DNA of 52,044 bases. Origin: Erwinia pyrifoliae DSM 12163. Its GTDB lineage: Bacteria; Pseudomonadota; Gammaproteobacteria; Enterobacterales; Enterobacteriaceae. Shown one piece after another: positions 40,788-49,505 of the stretch. The translations under genes were made by a program, and so were the position numbers. The stretch's first letter is position 1. Each line of letters starts with the position of its first letter. The notes beneath the pieces were generated by a model. It was not told the DNA's origin. It searched no databases and saw only the letters and a program-made list of their open reading frames with translations. The stretch lies in the NCBI RefSeq assembly GCF_000026985.1, contig NC_017390.1, forward strand, positions 986,762 through 1,038,805, in the 5' to 3' direction.

Positions 40788-42089
40788 ATGTCTGCCATTT
40801 CCCATCTTGAACATGCTCTTGCCACGGAGCGCGCCGTGCTGCTGGCCTACAGCGGCGGTCTCGACTCCAGCGTACTGCTGCATCAGCTGGTGCAGCTGCG
40901 AGAGCAGCGCCCGCACCTGCAACTGCGCGCCGTACATATCCATCATGGACTGAGCCAGCTGGCCGACGATTGGGCGGCGCACTGCCAGCAGCAGTGCGAT
41001 CGGTGGCAGGTGCCGCTGGTGGTGGTCAGGGTGCAGGTCGATGCCAGGGACGGGGGGATTGAAGCAGCAGCACGTCAGGCGCGTTATCGTGCGCTGCGTG
41101 AGCATCTGATAGCGGGGGAAACCTTGCTGACCGCGCAGCATCTGGACGATCAAAGCGAAACGCTGCTGCTGGCGTTAAAACGTGGTAGCGGCCCCGCTGG
41201 CCTGGCAGCGATGCCACAGGAACAGCGACAGGGAGAACATCGTCATCTGCGTCCGCTACTTACGCAGAGTCGTCAGCAGCTTGAAAGCTGGGCGCAACGC
41301 TACCGGCTTAACTGGATTGAGGATGACAGCAATCAGGACGCGCGCTATGACCGCAACTTCCTGCGTTTACAGGTCATGCCACTGCTCAACCAGCGCTGGC
41401 CGCATTTTGCCAGCGCGGTGGCGCGCAGCGCGCAGCTGTGCGGCGAGCAGGAGCGCCTGCTTGATGAGCTGCTGTCCGAATCGCTTGATGCGCTGGTGGA
41501 TGAATCTGGCGCGTTATGCTTTACACCGCTGTTAACGATGAGTGATGCCCGGCGTTCTGCGCTGCTACGGCGCTGGATAGCCCGCCAGCACGGCCGCATG
41601 CCCTCACGCGCTGCGCTGCAACGGATATGGCTGGAGGTTGCCTCTAGCCGTGCGGACGCAGAGCCACGCCTCAGAATTGGCGGCAATGAAGTCCGGCGGT
41701 TTCGCGATCGTCTCTACTGGCTACCGCAGCTGCTGCCACTGGGGGCGAGCCAGCTGGCGTGGCCCGCGCCGTGGCAGCCGTTGACGCTGCCGGACGGTTT
41801 GGGACAGCTACATCAGTGTTCACCGGGGATCGCGCTGCGCTATCCGCAGCCGACAGAGTGCGTCAGCGTGCGTTTTCAGGCTGCGGGGGCTTTTCATATC
41901 GTCGGCCGGGCCGGTAGCCGTTCGCTGAAAAAGCTGTGGCAGGAGCACGGCATCCCCCCGTGGCAGCGTGAACGCATTCCGTTAATTTTCTATGGCAATC
42001 GTCTCATTGCCGCCTTGGGCGTATTTGTGACCCGTGACGGCTGTGCACAACAGGGCGAAAATGCCTGGCACATCGACTGGCGTCGATAA
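40788..42089 (+). CDS. tilS: tRNA(Ile)-lysidine synthase TilS
   Basis: Converts C34 of the CAU-anticodon tRNA-Ile to lysidine, so that it reads AUA. 433 residues (E. coli 432): N-type ATP PP-loop SGGLDSS at 22-28, then HHGLSQLADDW, QHLDDQSETLLLAL and DDSNQDARYDRNFLR, and a C-terminal domain with RAGSRSLKKLWQEHGIPPWQR. Confidence 0.96.
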   Translation: MSAISHLEHALATERAVLLAYSGGLDSSVLLHQLVQLREQRPHLQLRAVHIHHGLSQLADDWAAHCQQQCDRWQVPLVVVRVQVDARDGGIEAAARQARYRALREHLIAGETLLTAQHLDDQSETLLLALKRGSGPAGLAAMPQEQRQGEHRHLRPLLTQSRQQLESWAQRYRLNWIEDDSNQDARYDRNFLRLQVMPLLNQRWPHFASAVARSAQLCGEQERLLDELLSESLDALVDESGALCFTPLLTMSDARRSALLRRWIARQHGRMPSRAALQRIWLEVASSRADAEPRLRIGGNEVRRFRDRLYWLPQLLPLGASQLAWPAPWQPLTLPDGLGQLHQCSPGIALRYPQPTECVSVRFQAAGAFHIVGRAGSRSLKKLWQEHGIPPWQRERIPLIFYGNRLIAALGVFVTRDGCAQQGENAWHIDWRR

Positions 42090-42107
42090 ACCCATTCGTG
42101 GAGAGTC

Positions 42108-42422
42108 ATGATGAAACAATGCCTGATGGCACTGCTGCTGCTCGCTTGCAGCCAGCCGGTGCTGGCTAACGGTAATAGCCATGCAGGACAGGAAAAGTCC
42201 GCATGCTGTGTCGCCTGCTACGGCGCAGAAGGTAAAGCCGCCGCGCCGATTTACCCCCATCTTGCCGGGCAACATGCCCCCAGGCTGGCCCTGGCATGAC
42301 GGGCTGACAAAAGCGGCGCGCGCGGCGGTGGTCAGGCCGAGGCGATGAAAGCCTTTATTGCCGGAATGAGTGACGAAGATATTGACGATTTAGCGGCTTA
42401 CTACGCGGGGCAGAAACCTTAA
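42108..42422 (+). pseudogene. Decayed c-type cytochrome gene (c553/c4-like)
   Basis: The first frame starts MMKQCLMALLLLACSQPVLA, a normal signal peptide, and runs through a haem site read as CVACY instead of CxxCH, then PIYPHLAGQHAP, before going out of frame and stopping at 42299. A second frame from about 42345 encodes AMKAFIAGMSDEDIDDLAAYYAGQKP up to TAA 42420-42422, the usual end of a small soluble cytochrome c. So the axial histidine codon is lost and the middle carries a frameshift and deletion. An unframed scrap (ARGGGQAEA) lies between. Not functional as a cytochrome. Confidence 0.88.
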
Positions 42423-42471
42423 CGAAGGGGCGGGATTGGATCCTGTGTGGAGCGCGGGGGAAGCTGGGCTG

Positions 42472-42492
42472 GGGCGGATCGTCGAACCGCCC
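42472..42492 (-). terminator. GC-rich hairpin downstream of rof
   Basis: GGGCGG 42472-42477 and CCGCCC 42487-42492 with a 9-nt loop, 13 bp beyond the rof stop on the minus strand. There is no T tract. Confidence 0.4.
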
Positions 42493-42505
42493 GCTGGCTG
42501 CGAGG

Positions 42506-42769
42506 CTAATCAGGTTCGCTGACCACCACCGTACCGAGTTGGGGGTGGCTAAAGCTCAATATATGATCAAGGCGCAGATCCCGGCACGCGCCGGCAACCT
42601 GAATACTAAGGTACTCCACGTTCTTACGTGACAGGATACCTTCTGCCCGTGCCTCCAACTGCTCGCTATTCTTCAATACCAGCGTCAGTAGCCATTTGTT
42701 CTGGCAGGCGAGCTCCAGATTGTCATAATCATCACAGTTGATCGGTTTGTACACTTCATTCGTCAACAT
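42506..42769 (-). CDS. rof: Rho-binding antiterminator Rof
   Basis: Binds Rho and inhibits Rho-dependent termination. 87 residues (E. coli about 84); small Sm-like beta fold with YKPINCDDYDNLELAC, SRKNVEYL and SFSHPQLGTVVVSE. Its start overlaps the end of the decayed yaeP frame, as the two genes overlap in E. coli. With yaeP broken, any translational coupling is presumably lost. Confidence 0.93.
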   Translation of the reverse strand: MLTNEVYKPINCDDYDNLELACQNKWLLTLVLKNSEQLEARAEGILSRKNVEYLSIQVAGACRDLRLDHILSFSHPQLGTVVVSEPD

Positions 42770-42943
42770 AGTTGCTCACCTTTAACATTGTGGCAGCAGA
42801 TGCCGCCTGTTCCCTGATAGAAGAGTGTAGCTTTGACTTGTTGCTACCTCATTGAGTGCTTTCATGCGTCAGGCATGTTTCCCAGCTCGCCACTGCCTTG
42901 CCCGGCTTTTGTCCAGCGAACATCATTAATCATACGCTTGCAT
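42756..42943 (-). pseudogene. yaeP: Decayed yaeP (DUF2604-type small protein) upstream of rof
   Basis: A perfect AAGGAGG (about 42955-42949) still precedes ATG 42943, but the frame stops after five codons. Pieces of YaeP can be read in successive frames on the minus strand: GSGELGNMPDA, then MKALNEVATSQSY, then SIREQAASAAT and SNYVDE with the stop at 42758-42756. They match E. coli YaeP (SGDLGYVPDA, KVLNEMA, VREKAAYAA, SDYVNE) in order. At least three frame changes and a small deletion separate them. The function of intact YaeP is unknown; the DUF number is from memory and may be wrong. Confidence 0.82.
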
Positions 42944-43075
42944 TTGCACCTCCTTGAGAGATCCCTCTGGCGTTAATCCGACTATAGCACAGCCCTTTTG
43001 GGTAAATCAGCCCGTTATCGGGTGATTTACGACGTCTTAAGAGTACAATGGCGCGCAACTAAGATAAGGATCCTT

Positions 43076-43630
43076 ATGGCACTGAAAGCAACGATTTATA
43101 AAGCCACGGTTAATGTCGCGGATATGGACCGTAACGTATTTATTGACAATACCTTGACCCTGGCGCGTCATCCTTCTGAAACCGCAGAACGAATGATGCT
43201 GCGCCTGCTGGCCTGGATGATACATGCCAACGAACGCCTGGCCTTCACGCGCGGGCTGAGCGCTGAAGACGAGCCTGAGGTCTGGCAGCTCAACGACCAC
43301 AATGGCATCGATCTCTGGATAGAACTCGGTCTGCCGGATGAGCGCAGGATTAAAAAAGCCTGTAGCCGTTCGCAGCACGTCTGGCTGTATGCGTATAACG
43401 GACGGGCAGCTCAACCGTGGTGGCAGCAGCAGCAGAACAAACTGGCGCAGCACGATAATCTGACGGTGCGTTATTTGGACGATCAACAGCTCAATGCTCT
43501 GGCGCAGCTGGCTTCACGCTCAATGACCCTACAGGCGACCATCCAGGACGCGACCGTCTGGCTTTCTGATGACAGCCATCACCTGGAAATTCAGTTCGAG
43601 CAGTGGCAGGAAGGCGGGAAAAACAGGTGA
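43076..43630 (+). CDS. yaeQ: Conserved protein YaeQ
   Basis: 184 residues (E. coli YaeQ 181), start at ATG 43076 ([20 protein letters not shown]) behind AAGGAT. It has a PD-(D/E)XK-like fold by family knowledge, with [16 protein letters not shown] and MTLQATIQD conserved. It was once reported as a haemolysin regulator suppressor in another species; its real role is unclear. Its stop overlaps the arfB start (GTGA), so the two are probably coupled. Confidence 0.93.
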   Translation: MALKATIYKATVNVADMDRNVFIDNTLTLARHPSETAERMMLRLLAWMIHANERLAFTRGLSAEDEPEVWQLNDHNGIDLWIELGLPDERRIKKACSRSQHVWLYAYNGRAAQPWWQQQQNKLAQHDNLTVRYLDDQQLNALAQLASRSMTLQATIQDATVWLSDDSHHLEIQFEQWQEGGKNR

Positions 43631-44043
43631 TAGTGTTGCCACGCGGGATCGTTGTTCCTGATGCCGAAATAGAGCTTTCTGCTATCCGCGCGCAGGGAGC
43701 CGGTGGTCAACATGTGAATAAAAGCTCGACGGCTATCCATCTGCGCTTTGATATTCGCGCTTCCAGCCTGCCGGACTTTTACCAGCAGCGGATGCTGGCG
43801 GTCAGTCACCATTTAATTACCCCGGAAGGGATGGTAATTATCAAAGCCCAGGAGTATCGCAGTCAGGAAATGAACCGTGATGCCGCGTTAAAGCGTCTGG
43901 AAAATCTGATTATCGAACTGACCACCGTGGAGAAAAGCCGTCGGGCAACGCGTCCGACGCTGGCGTCGAAAAAACGCCGTCTGGAAGGTAAGGCGCGTAA
44001 GGCCTCGACCAAATCACTGCGCGGCAAAGTTCGTGGCGATTGA
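43627..44043 (+). CDS. arfB: Alternative ribosome-rescue factor ArfB
   Basis: Peptidyl-tRNA hydrolase that frees ribosomes stalled on non-stop mRNA. 138 residues from GTG 43627 (E. coli YaeJ 140): GGQ motif at 26-28 ([19 protein letters not shown]), and a basic C-terminal tail ([18 protein letters not shown]) that enters the empty mRNA channel. An open frame from 43603 exists, but the GTG overlapping the yaeQ stop fits the family. Confidence 0.95.
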   Translation: MIVLPRGIVVPDAEIELSAIRAQGAGGQHVNKSSTAIHLRFDIRASSLPDFYQQRMLAVSHHLITPEGMVIIKAQEYRSQEMNRDAALKRLENLIIELTTVEKSRRATRPTLASKKRRLEGKARKASTKSLRGKVRGD

Positions 44044-44070
44044 GTCAGTTACCGCTGTTCATCTGATAAC

Positions 44071-44104
44071 GATAAAGTTCTGGCGGTGAGGCCAGAACTT
44101 TATC
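44071..44104. terminator. Perfect 14-bp hairpin after arfB
   Basis: GATAAAGTTCTGGC 44071-44084, a 6-nt loop, GCCAGAACTTTATC 44091-44104. A/T-rich at the base on both sides, so it may serve arfB and the converging membrane-protein gene. No long T tract. Confidence 0.65.
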
Positions 44105-44193
44105 ATGGGTTATTGCCATCAGGGTGCTGCTGGTTTGAATGATTAAGCGCAACAGGCTTGCTCATTGTTTACCGCACCTGGGACAGTTGACGG

Positions 44194-45216
44194 TTAGGAA
44201 AACAGGTGCATATGCATATAGAAGTGCAAAATATAATAAGTGGCATAGGAAAGGCCCATATACAGTCCCAGCGTAAACAAGAAGCCGAAAGTATTACCGG
44301 TTGCGGTGACGCAAAGTGGCTTTTTACGCGGGATAAACAAGATAGCGACCAGCGGGATAATAAACAGGAAGTGCCCGATGAAGTCGATCATGCCAAAAGG
44401 AATAACGGCTACCGTCACAAAGAAGCCCATTACCCCGATCCCGGCATAACCTGCCGCCCTGCCGCTATAAATATGCCAGGCACAGCAGAACTCAACAAAC
44501 CCACTGGCGCGGATAAAGAACGACCAGTCCATTCCCATCGTCAGATAGTTATGTTCGGTCAAAAGCTGATGGAACAGCTCAGGGTGCATGAACTTCTCTA
44601 TCGCGCCCCACAGGAAAGAATAGGCAAGAGTAAAGCGAACCAGCTCCAGGGACAGTCCACGGAAAACCTCCGGCTTCAAGGTCTGCATAATCAGATAGAC
44701 GCCGGTACCGATAAACACCAGATAATCCAGCATATGGAATAATCCATACAGTTGGATGGCATAGCCATACAGGAACAGGATTGCCACCCCGGCAATCAGG
44801 CTGGTACGTTGGTGAAAAGCGGTTACGGCAATCAGAAAATGAACATAAACCAAACCGGGGTTTTCAATCACCAGCTCCGGGGTCAGGATGATGCTGGGGA
44901 AAAATACTGCCAGAGTCAGGAAGAATGCCGAAGTACCATAACGCATCACCTTGGGTACCATCTCCTCCAGGGAGGCCAGGCGCGGCTGCCAGCGGCTCAC
45001 ATCAACCGGTGAGGGGATTTTTCTGTCCAGTACGGAAGACAGGAAAATAACCAGCGTGGATAAGAACAACAGCCCCAGAAATTCCGTGGACTGCATCATT
45101 TCCGTCAGAGGCACAGGCTCTCTTGTCGTATCGTAATCAACAAACCATTTTACATGTGCTAAAGCGTCGACGGGCATAAAAAGTGCCAGCAGACTCATTC
45201 CAGTGAAGCGTTTCAT
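44194..45216 (-). CDS. Multi-pass membrane protein of unknown function (DoxX-like?)
   Basis: 340 residues: a signal-like N-terminus ending DALA-H at residue 20, the short exported segment AHVKWFVDYD, then about eight or nine hydrophobic helices and a His-rich C-terminus (HFYMHMHLF). The segment YSFLWGAIEKFMHPELF recalls the DoxX family helix with GxxKxxxP; this is a weak similarity. Base composition is visibly more AT-rich than its neighbours. It occupies the place of nlpE-yaeF in K-12. GAGAG lies 6 nt before the start. Likely a transferred or lineage-specific gene; function unknown. Confidence 0.85.
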   Translation of the reverse strand: MKRFTGMSLLALFMPVDALAHVKWFVDYDTTREPVPLTEMMQSTEFLGLLFLSTLVIFLSSVLDRKIPSPVDVSRWQPRLASLEEMVPKVMRYGTSAFFLTLAVFFPSIILTPELVIENPGLVYVHFLIAVTAFHQRTSLIAGVAILFLYGYAIQLYGLFHMLDYLVFIGTGVYLIMQTLKPEVFRGLSLELVRFTLAYSFLWGAIEKFMHPELFHQLLTEHNYLTMGMDWSFFIRASGFVEFCCAWHIYSGRAAGYAGIGVMGFFVTVAVIPFGMIDFIGHFLFIIPLVAILFIPRKKPLCVTATGNTFGFLFTLGLYMGLSYATYYILHFYMHMHLFS

Positions 45217-45525
45217 CGTTCTCTCAATTTGACTATTTTAGGGGGTAGCGGGCAGGAATTAAAACGGTAATTTTATTCATGTCGCTAACTTAGGCCTTTC
45301 TGATTGCGGATCAGTATATTGAATGGCAGGCGGGTTTTTTGCGGATTTTAATGAGTTCAAATATCAATAATGAATTTTAATACCTTATATTTTGGCATTA
45401 TGGATTAATAGCGAGATAATCGTCTGAAGTGTCGATTATCTGACGCTTTAATAAGGCTAAGGCAGCAGGTGTGGGATTAGCAAAAAGGGGAGCGGCAATC
45501 GTCAGGCCGGCCTGTCAGGGACAAA
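45217..45525. other. AT-rich intergenic stretch with inverted repeat
   Basis: About 310 bp without a gene. It contains GATAATCG 45415-45422 and its inverted copy CGATTATC 45433-45440 separated by 10 nt, in a locally AT-rich stretch (45340-45415). It probably includes the promoter of the membrane-protein gene, but I could not pick a convincing -35/-10 pair. Confidence 0.4.
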
Positions 45526-45562
45526 CAAAAACCCCGGTTGCTGGCTAACCAACGACCGGGGT
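45526..45562 (-). terminator. Terminator after proS
   Basis: On the minus strand ACCCCGGT (45562-45555), a 16-nt loop, ACCGGGGT (45538-45531), then a T run. It closes the proS transcript. Confidence 0.85.
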
Positions 45563-45599
45563 CATGTCAATAATGCAGGCCAACTGTCTGTTGCAGAAA

Positions 45600-47318
45600 T
45601 TATTGCGCCAGTTCTGCCACCAGGAAGTCAACGATTTCGTTGGTTTTCATCATGCGTTTCTCTCCTGCCCGGCGGGATTTGTACTCAACCTCTTCGCTGT
45701 CAAGATTACGTTCGCCAATCACGACAGTATGGGGAATACCAATCAGCTCCATATCAGCGAACATCACGCCCGGACGCTCTTTGCGGTCGTCCAGAATAAC
45801 GTCAATACCTTTAGCACGCAGCTGGTGATAAAGCTCTTCAGCCAGCTCTTTGACACGAAACGATTTCTGCATGTTCATCGGCAGAATGGCCACCTGGAAA
45901 GGCGCTAACGCCGGAGACCAGATAATCCCGCGCTCATCGTGGTTTTGTTCTATCGCGGCAGCAACGATGCGGGTGATACCGATCCCGTAGCAGCCCATAG
46001 TCAAAATCTGGTTACGCCCATCTTCACCCTGTACGGACGCTTTCATCGCTTCAGAGTACTTGGTGCCAAGCTGGAAAATATGGCCTACTTCGATACCGCG
46101 TTTGATCTGTAGCGTGCCTTTACCATCCGGGCTGGCATCGCCTTCAACTACGTTACGAATATCTGCGATACGGGGCAGCGGCAAATCGCGATCCCAATTA
46201 ATACCGCTAAAATGCTGGCCATCAACGTTGGCTCCGGCGCAGAAATCACTCATTGCCGCCACGCTGCGGTCGGCCACAATGGGCATGTTCAGGCCAACCG
46301 GCCCCAGTGAACCCGGCCCCGCATTAACCTGTGCGCGGATCTCTTCATCGCTGGCGAAAGTCAGCGGAGCGGCCACGATGTCGATCTTCTCAGCTTTAAT
46401 TTCGTTCAGCTCGTGGTCACCGCGCACCAGCAGAGCAACCAGCGTATGGCCACTCTCTTTGGTTGCCTTGACCATCAAGGTTTTAACGGTTTTTTCAATT
46501 GGCAGATTAAACTGCTCAACCAGATCGGCAATGGTTTTTGCCTCTGGCGTGGCGAACTGTACCCGTTGCTGCGTGGCATCGGCACGGCCGCCTGTCGGTG
46601 GCAGAGCCTCGGCCATCTCAATATTGGCCGCGTAATCTGATCCGGTAGAGAACACAATATCATCCTCACCACTCTGCGCCAGTACCTGGAATTCGTGGGA
46701 TGCGTTGCCGCCGATCGAGCCGGTATCCGCCTGCACGGCACGGAAATCAAGCCCCATGCGGCTGAAGCTCTGGCTGTAAGCGCGGTACATGGCGTCGTAG
46801 GTTTCCTGTAAGGATCCCTGGCTGGTGTGGAATGAGTAAGCATCTTTCATGATGAACTCACGCGAACGCATTACGCCAAAGCGTGGGCGTACCTCATCGC
46901 GGAATTTAGTCTGGATCTGGAACAGATTCAGCGGCAGCTGTTTATATGAACTCAGCTCATTACGGATCAAATCGGTGATCACTTCTTCATGCGTCGGGCC
47001 GAGCACAAAAGGACGGTCGCTACGGTCAACCAGACGCAGCAGTTCCGGGCCATACTGCTCCCAACGCCCACTCTCCTGCCACAGGTCGGCTGGCTGCACC
47101 ACCGGCATGGAAATTTCAATGGCGCCGGCGTTGTTCATCTCTTCACGCACGATGTTTTCCACTTTCTTCAACACGCGTAGACCCGTTGGCAGCCAGGTAT
47201 ACAGGCCAGAGGCCAGTTTGCGGATCATCCCGGCGCGCAGCATCAGCTGGTGGCTGATGACTTCAGCGTCGGCAGGGGTCTCCTTCAGAGTGGAGAGCAG
47301 ATATTGAGTAGTACGCAT
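45600..47318 (-). CDS. proS: Prolyl-tRNA synthetase
   Basis: Class IIa synthetase of the bacterial type. 572 residues, the same as E. coli: motif 1 region [19 protein letters not shown], motif 2 [16 protein letters not shown], an inserted editing domain in the middle ([29 protein letters not shown]), motif 3 GCYGIGITR, and a C-terminal anticodon-binding domain. Confidence 0.97.
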   Translation of the reverse strand: MRTTQYLLSTLKETPADAEVISHQLMLRAGMIRKLASGLYTWLPTGLRVLKKVENIVREEMNNAGAIEISMPVVQPADLWQESGRWEQYGPELLRLVDRSDRPFVLGPTHEEVITDLIRNELSSYKQLPLNLFQIQTKFRDEVRPRFGVMRSREFIMKDAYSFHTSQGSLQETYDAMYRAYSQSFSRMGLDFRAVQADTGSIGGNASHEFQVLAQSGEDDIVFSTGSDYAANIEMAEALPPTGGRADATQQRVQFATPEAKTIADLVEQFNLPIEKTVKTLMVKATKESGHTLVALLVRGDHELNEIKAEKIDIVAAPLTFASDEEIRAQVNAGPGSLGPVGLNMPIVADRSVAAMSDFCAGANVDGQHFSGINWDRDLPLPRIADIRNVVEGDASPDGKGTLQIKRGIEVGHIFQLGTKYSEAMKASVQGEDGRNQILTMGCYGIGITRIVAAAIEQNHDERGIIWSPALAPFQVAILPMNMQKSFRVKELAEELYHQLRAKGIDVILDDRKERPGVMFADMELIGIPHTVVIGERNLDSEEVEYKSRRAGEKRMMKTNEIVDFLVAELAQ

Positions 47319-47410
47319 GAGTTAAGATTCCATATAAACGGAAAAAGAGCCAAAAAACGTGGACGCTAGTGTAGCAGCGTGTTCGTGGAGTCAAAAGATG
47401 CCGGGAGAAA

Positions 47411-48118
47411 TTAACGTGGGTCTATGGCAATCACTTCGCTGCCTGCAGGCGTGACGTGCCAGCGCACATTGAATTCCAGCAGCGATGCAGCGTACTCGCG
47501 CCCGCTTTCTTCGCCCTGGCGATATGCGGGGCGAGGGTCCTGCGCCAGTGTTTGAGTAATGAAACGCTCAAGATACGGATAGCGCTGCTGATGTTGCGCC
47601 AGCTGAAGCCTTGCCTCTGCGCTAAAACTGACCGGCATATCAGCAGCGGGGGCCTGCCGGGCAAAGCCTGCGCGGGCTTCGGGCAGCGCTTCGGCAAAGG
47701 GCAAATAAGGTTTGATATCGATAACCGGGGTGCCGTCCACCAGGTCGAGGCTGCCTAATTGCAGAATGACCTGCTGCTTTTCGCAGCGAATGCCTTTTAG
47801 CTCAACCAGCGACATCCCCACCGGGTTAGGGCGGAAGGTGGAACGAGTAGCGAAAACGCCCATGCGTGCGTTGCCACCTAAACGCGGTGGACGAACGGTA
47901 GGACGCCAGCCGCCTCCCATCGTCTGATGAAAGATAAACAGCAGCCACAGATGGCTGAAATCCTCCAGGCCTCTTACCGCCTCCGGGTGATTGTATGGAG
48001 CCTGCAGATGAAGCTCGCCGCCGCCGTCTTCAACCAGCCTTGGCTGGCGCGGAACGGCAAATTTCTCCTTCCACGGGGAGTGGATCACCCCAATCTGGGC
48101 GAAGAAAAAATCACTCAT
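47411..48118 (-). CDS. trmO: tRNA m6t6A37 methyltransferase TrmO
   Basis: Methylates t6A37 of tRNA-Thr(GGU). 235 residues, the same as E. coli TsaA/YaeB: a beta-barrel TsaA-like domain with FVFHQT-type FIFHQTMGGGWRPTVRPPR, GVFATRSTFRPNPVGMSLVEL and LDLVDGTPVIDIKPYLPF. It overlaps the rcsF end by 4 nt (ATGA), so the two are translationally coupled. Confidence 0.95.
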   Translation of the reverse strand: MSDFFFAQIGVIHSPWKEKFAVPRQPRLVEDGGGELHLQAPYNHPEAVRGLEDFSHLWLLFIFHQTMGGGWRPTVRPPRLGGNARMGVFATRSTFRPNPVGMSLVELKGIRCEKQQVILQLGSLDLVDGTPVIDIKPYLPFAEALPEARAGFARQAPAADMPVSFSAEARLQLAQHQQRYPYLERFITQTLAQDPRPAYRQGEESGREYAASLLEFNVRWHVTPAGSEVIAIDPR

Positions 48119-48519
48119 GGCTTACTGACTTTGAGTGCTGAACCCTGGCATATCGCCTGACGGAAGCAACCCTGAACGGCACTGACAATTTCGCACCTGT
48201 GTACCAGCACCGCGTTGGCTTTCAAGCCTGATGCGCGCAGCTGCATGCGTTTACGTGCGGTAGCAAGGTTAGGCGGAGAGTCCTGTGTGCTGATCTGGCA
48301 ATCATCACCATACACTTCTCCGAGATCGCGGAAAGGCATGCTGACCAAATCGGTAGCATCGGTATACAGTTTTACCGGGGCAGGGCGCGCAGTGGCCTTA
48401 GTCTGGGTTAACTCGGTTTGCGCTGTCGGTGGAAAAGGCGTTACAGGCTTATAAGGCCGCGTCAGTAACGAACACCCTGTCAGCGTCATTGCTAACAAAC
48501 AGAGCGGTAAAACACGCAT
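48115..48519 (-). CDS. rcsF: Outer-membrane lipoprotein RcsF
   Basis: Sensor of envelope stress that activates the Rcs phosphorelay, which controls capsule. 134 residues, the same as E. coli, from 48519. Lipobox LTGC with C16; the four disulfide cysteines C74, C109, C118 and C124 are all present in FRDLGEVYGDDC, VHRCE and GCFRQAIC. A Pro-rich linker follows the lipobox. The frame to 48579 is rejected because it buries the signal peptide. Confidence 0.95.
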   Translation of the reverse strand: MRVLPLCLLAMTLTGCSLLTRPYKPVTPFPPTAQTELTQTKATARPAPVKLYTDATDLVSMPFRDLGEVYGDDCQISTQDSPPNLATARKRMQLRASGLKANAVLVHRCEIVSAVQGCFRQAICQGSALKVSKP

Positions 48520-48623
48520 GGGGGAAATCCTCATTCGGAAAAGTGGCGTTATTGAAGCAAGCTGGAGCGGAAATAACAAGCAGATAGCGTTCAGATGGGG
48601 TCGTATAGCAGGAACAAATCGTC

Positions 48624-48645
48624 GCGGGCAGCGGCTGCTGCCCGC
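48624..48645 (-). terminator. Hairpin downstream of metQ
   Basis: GCGGGCAGC 48624-48632, a 4-nt loop, GCTGCCCGC 48637-48645, 10 bp after the metQ stop on the minus strand. The T tract is poor, but the stem is strong. Confidence 0.6.
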
Positions 48646-48654
48646 ATTAAGCTG

Positions 48655-49470
48655 TTACCAGCCTTTTACTGCGCCACCGTTAAATACTTTATTTGCAGCG
48701 TCATTGACTTCATCAGACTGATAAGCCTGAACGAATTTTTTCACGTTTTCCGCGTCTTTGTTATCTTCGCGTGCCACAATGAGGTTAACGTAAGGCGAGT
48801 TCTTGTCTTCAACGAAGATGCCGTCTTTCGCCGGAGTCAGATTAATCTGGCTGGCGTAAGTGGTGTTAATCACCGCCAGGGCAATCTGCTGATCGTCCAG
48901 TGAACGTGGCAGCTGTGGCGCTTCCAGCTCTACCAGTTTGAGGTTTTTCGGGTTTTCAACCACATCCAGCGTGGTTGGCAGCAGGCCAACGCCATCTTTC
49001 AATTTGATCAGACCGACTTTCTGCAGCAGCAGCAGGGTACGCCCCAGATTGGTGGGATCGTTAGGAATAGCAACCTGGGCACCATTCTGGAGTTCATCCA
49101 GTGACTTGATTTTTTTCGAGTAACCGGCAATAGGGTAAACGAAGGTATTACCGACAGAAACCAGCTTGTAGCCACGGTCTTTGATCTGCTGGTCGAGGTA
49201 AGGTTTGTGCTGGAAAGCGTTAGCATCGATATCGCCTTTGCTCAACGCTTCATTGGGTAATACATAATCATTGAAGGTCACCAGTTCAACGTCCAGACCA
49301 TATTTTTCTTTGGCCACTTTGGCAGCGATTTCAGCAACCTGCTGCTCGCTGCCAACGATGACACCGACTTTAATATGGTTCGGATCTTTCGCTTTCTGAT
49401 CGCAGCCCACCAGAGCCAGGGTTCCAATCAGCGCACCTACAGCAGCAAATGTTTTAAAGTTAAAAGACAT
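48655..49470 (-). CDS. metQ: Methionine-binding lipoprotein MetQ
   Basis: Binds D- and L-methionine for the MetNI importer. 271 residues, the same as E. coli; lipobox LVGC with the lipid cysteine at 23, then the NlpA-family domain (GVIVGSEQQVAEIAA, FNDYVLPNEALSKGDIDANAFQHKPYL). Last gene of metNIQ. Confidence 0.96.
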   Translation of the reverse strand: MSFNFKTFAAVGALIGTLALVGCDQKAKDPNHIKVGVIVGSEQQVAEIAAKVAKEKYGLDVELVTFNDYVLPNEALSKGDIDANAFQHKPYLDQQIKDRGYKLVSVGNTFVYPIAGYSKKIKSLDELQNGAQVAIPNDPTNLGRTLLLLQKVGLIKLKDGVGLLPTTLDVVENPKNLKLVELEAPQLPRSLDDQQIALAVINTTYASQINLTPAKDGIFVEDKNSPYVNLIVAREDNKDAENVKKFVQAYQSDEVNDAANKVFNGGAVKGW

Positions 49471-49505
49471 ATCCCTTCCTTAAATTGAGAGAATTACTGT
49501 TGTGT

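Noticed and set aside
42108..42299. Reading the 63-codon ORF as an intact small secreted protein
   Set aside because: The downstream frame continues a cytochrome c C-terminus and the haem motif is damaged, so a pseudogene explains it better.
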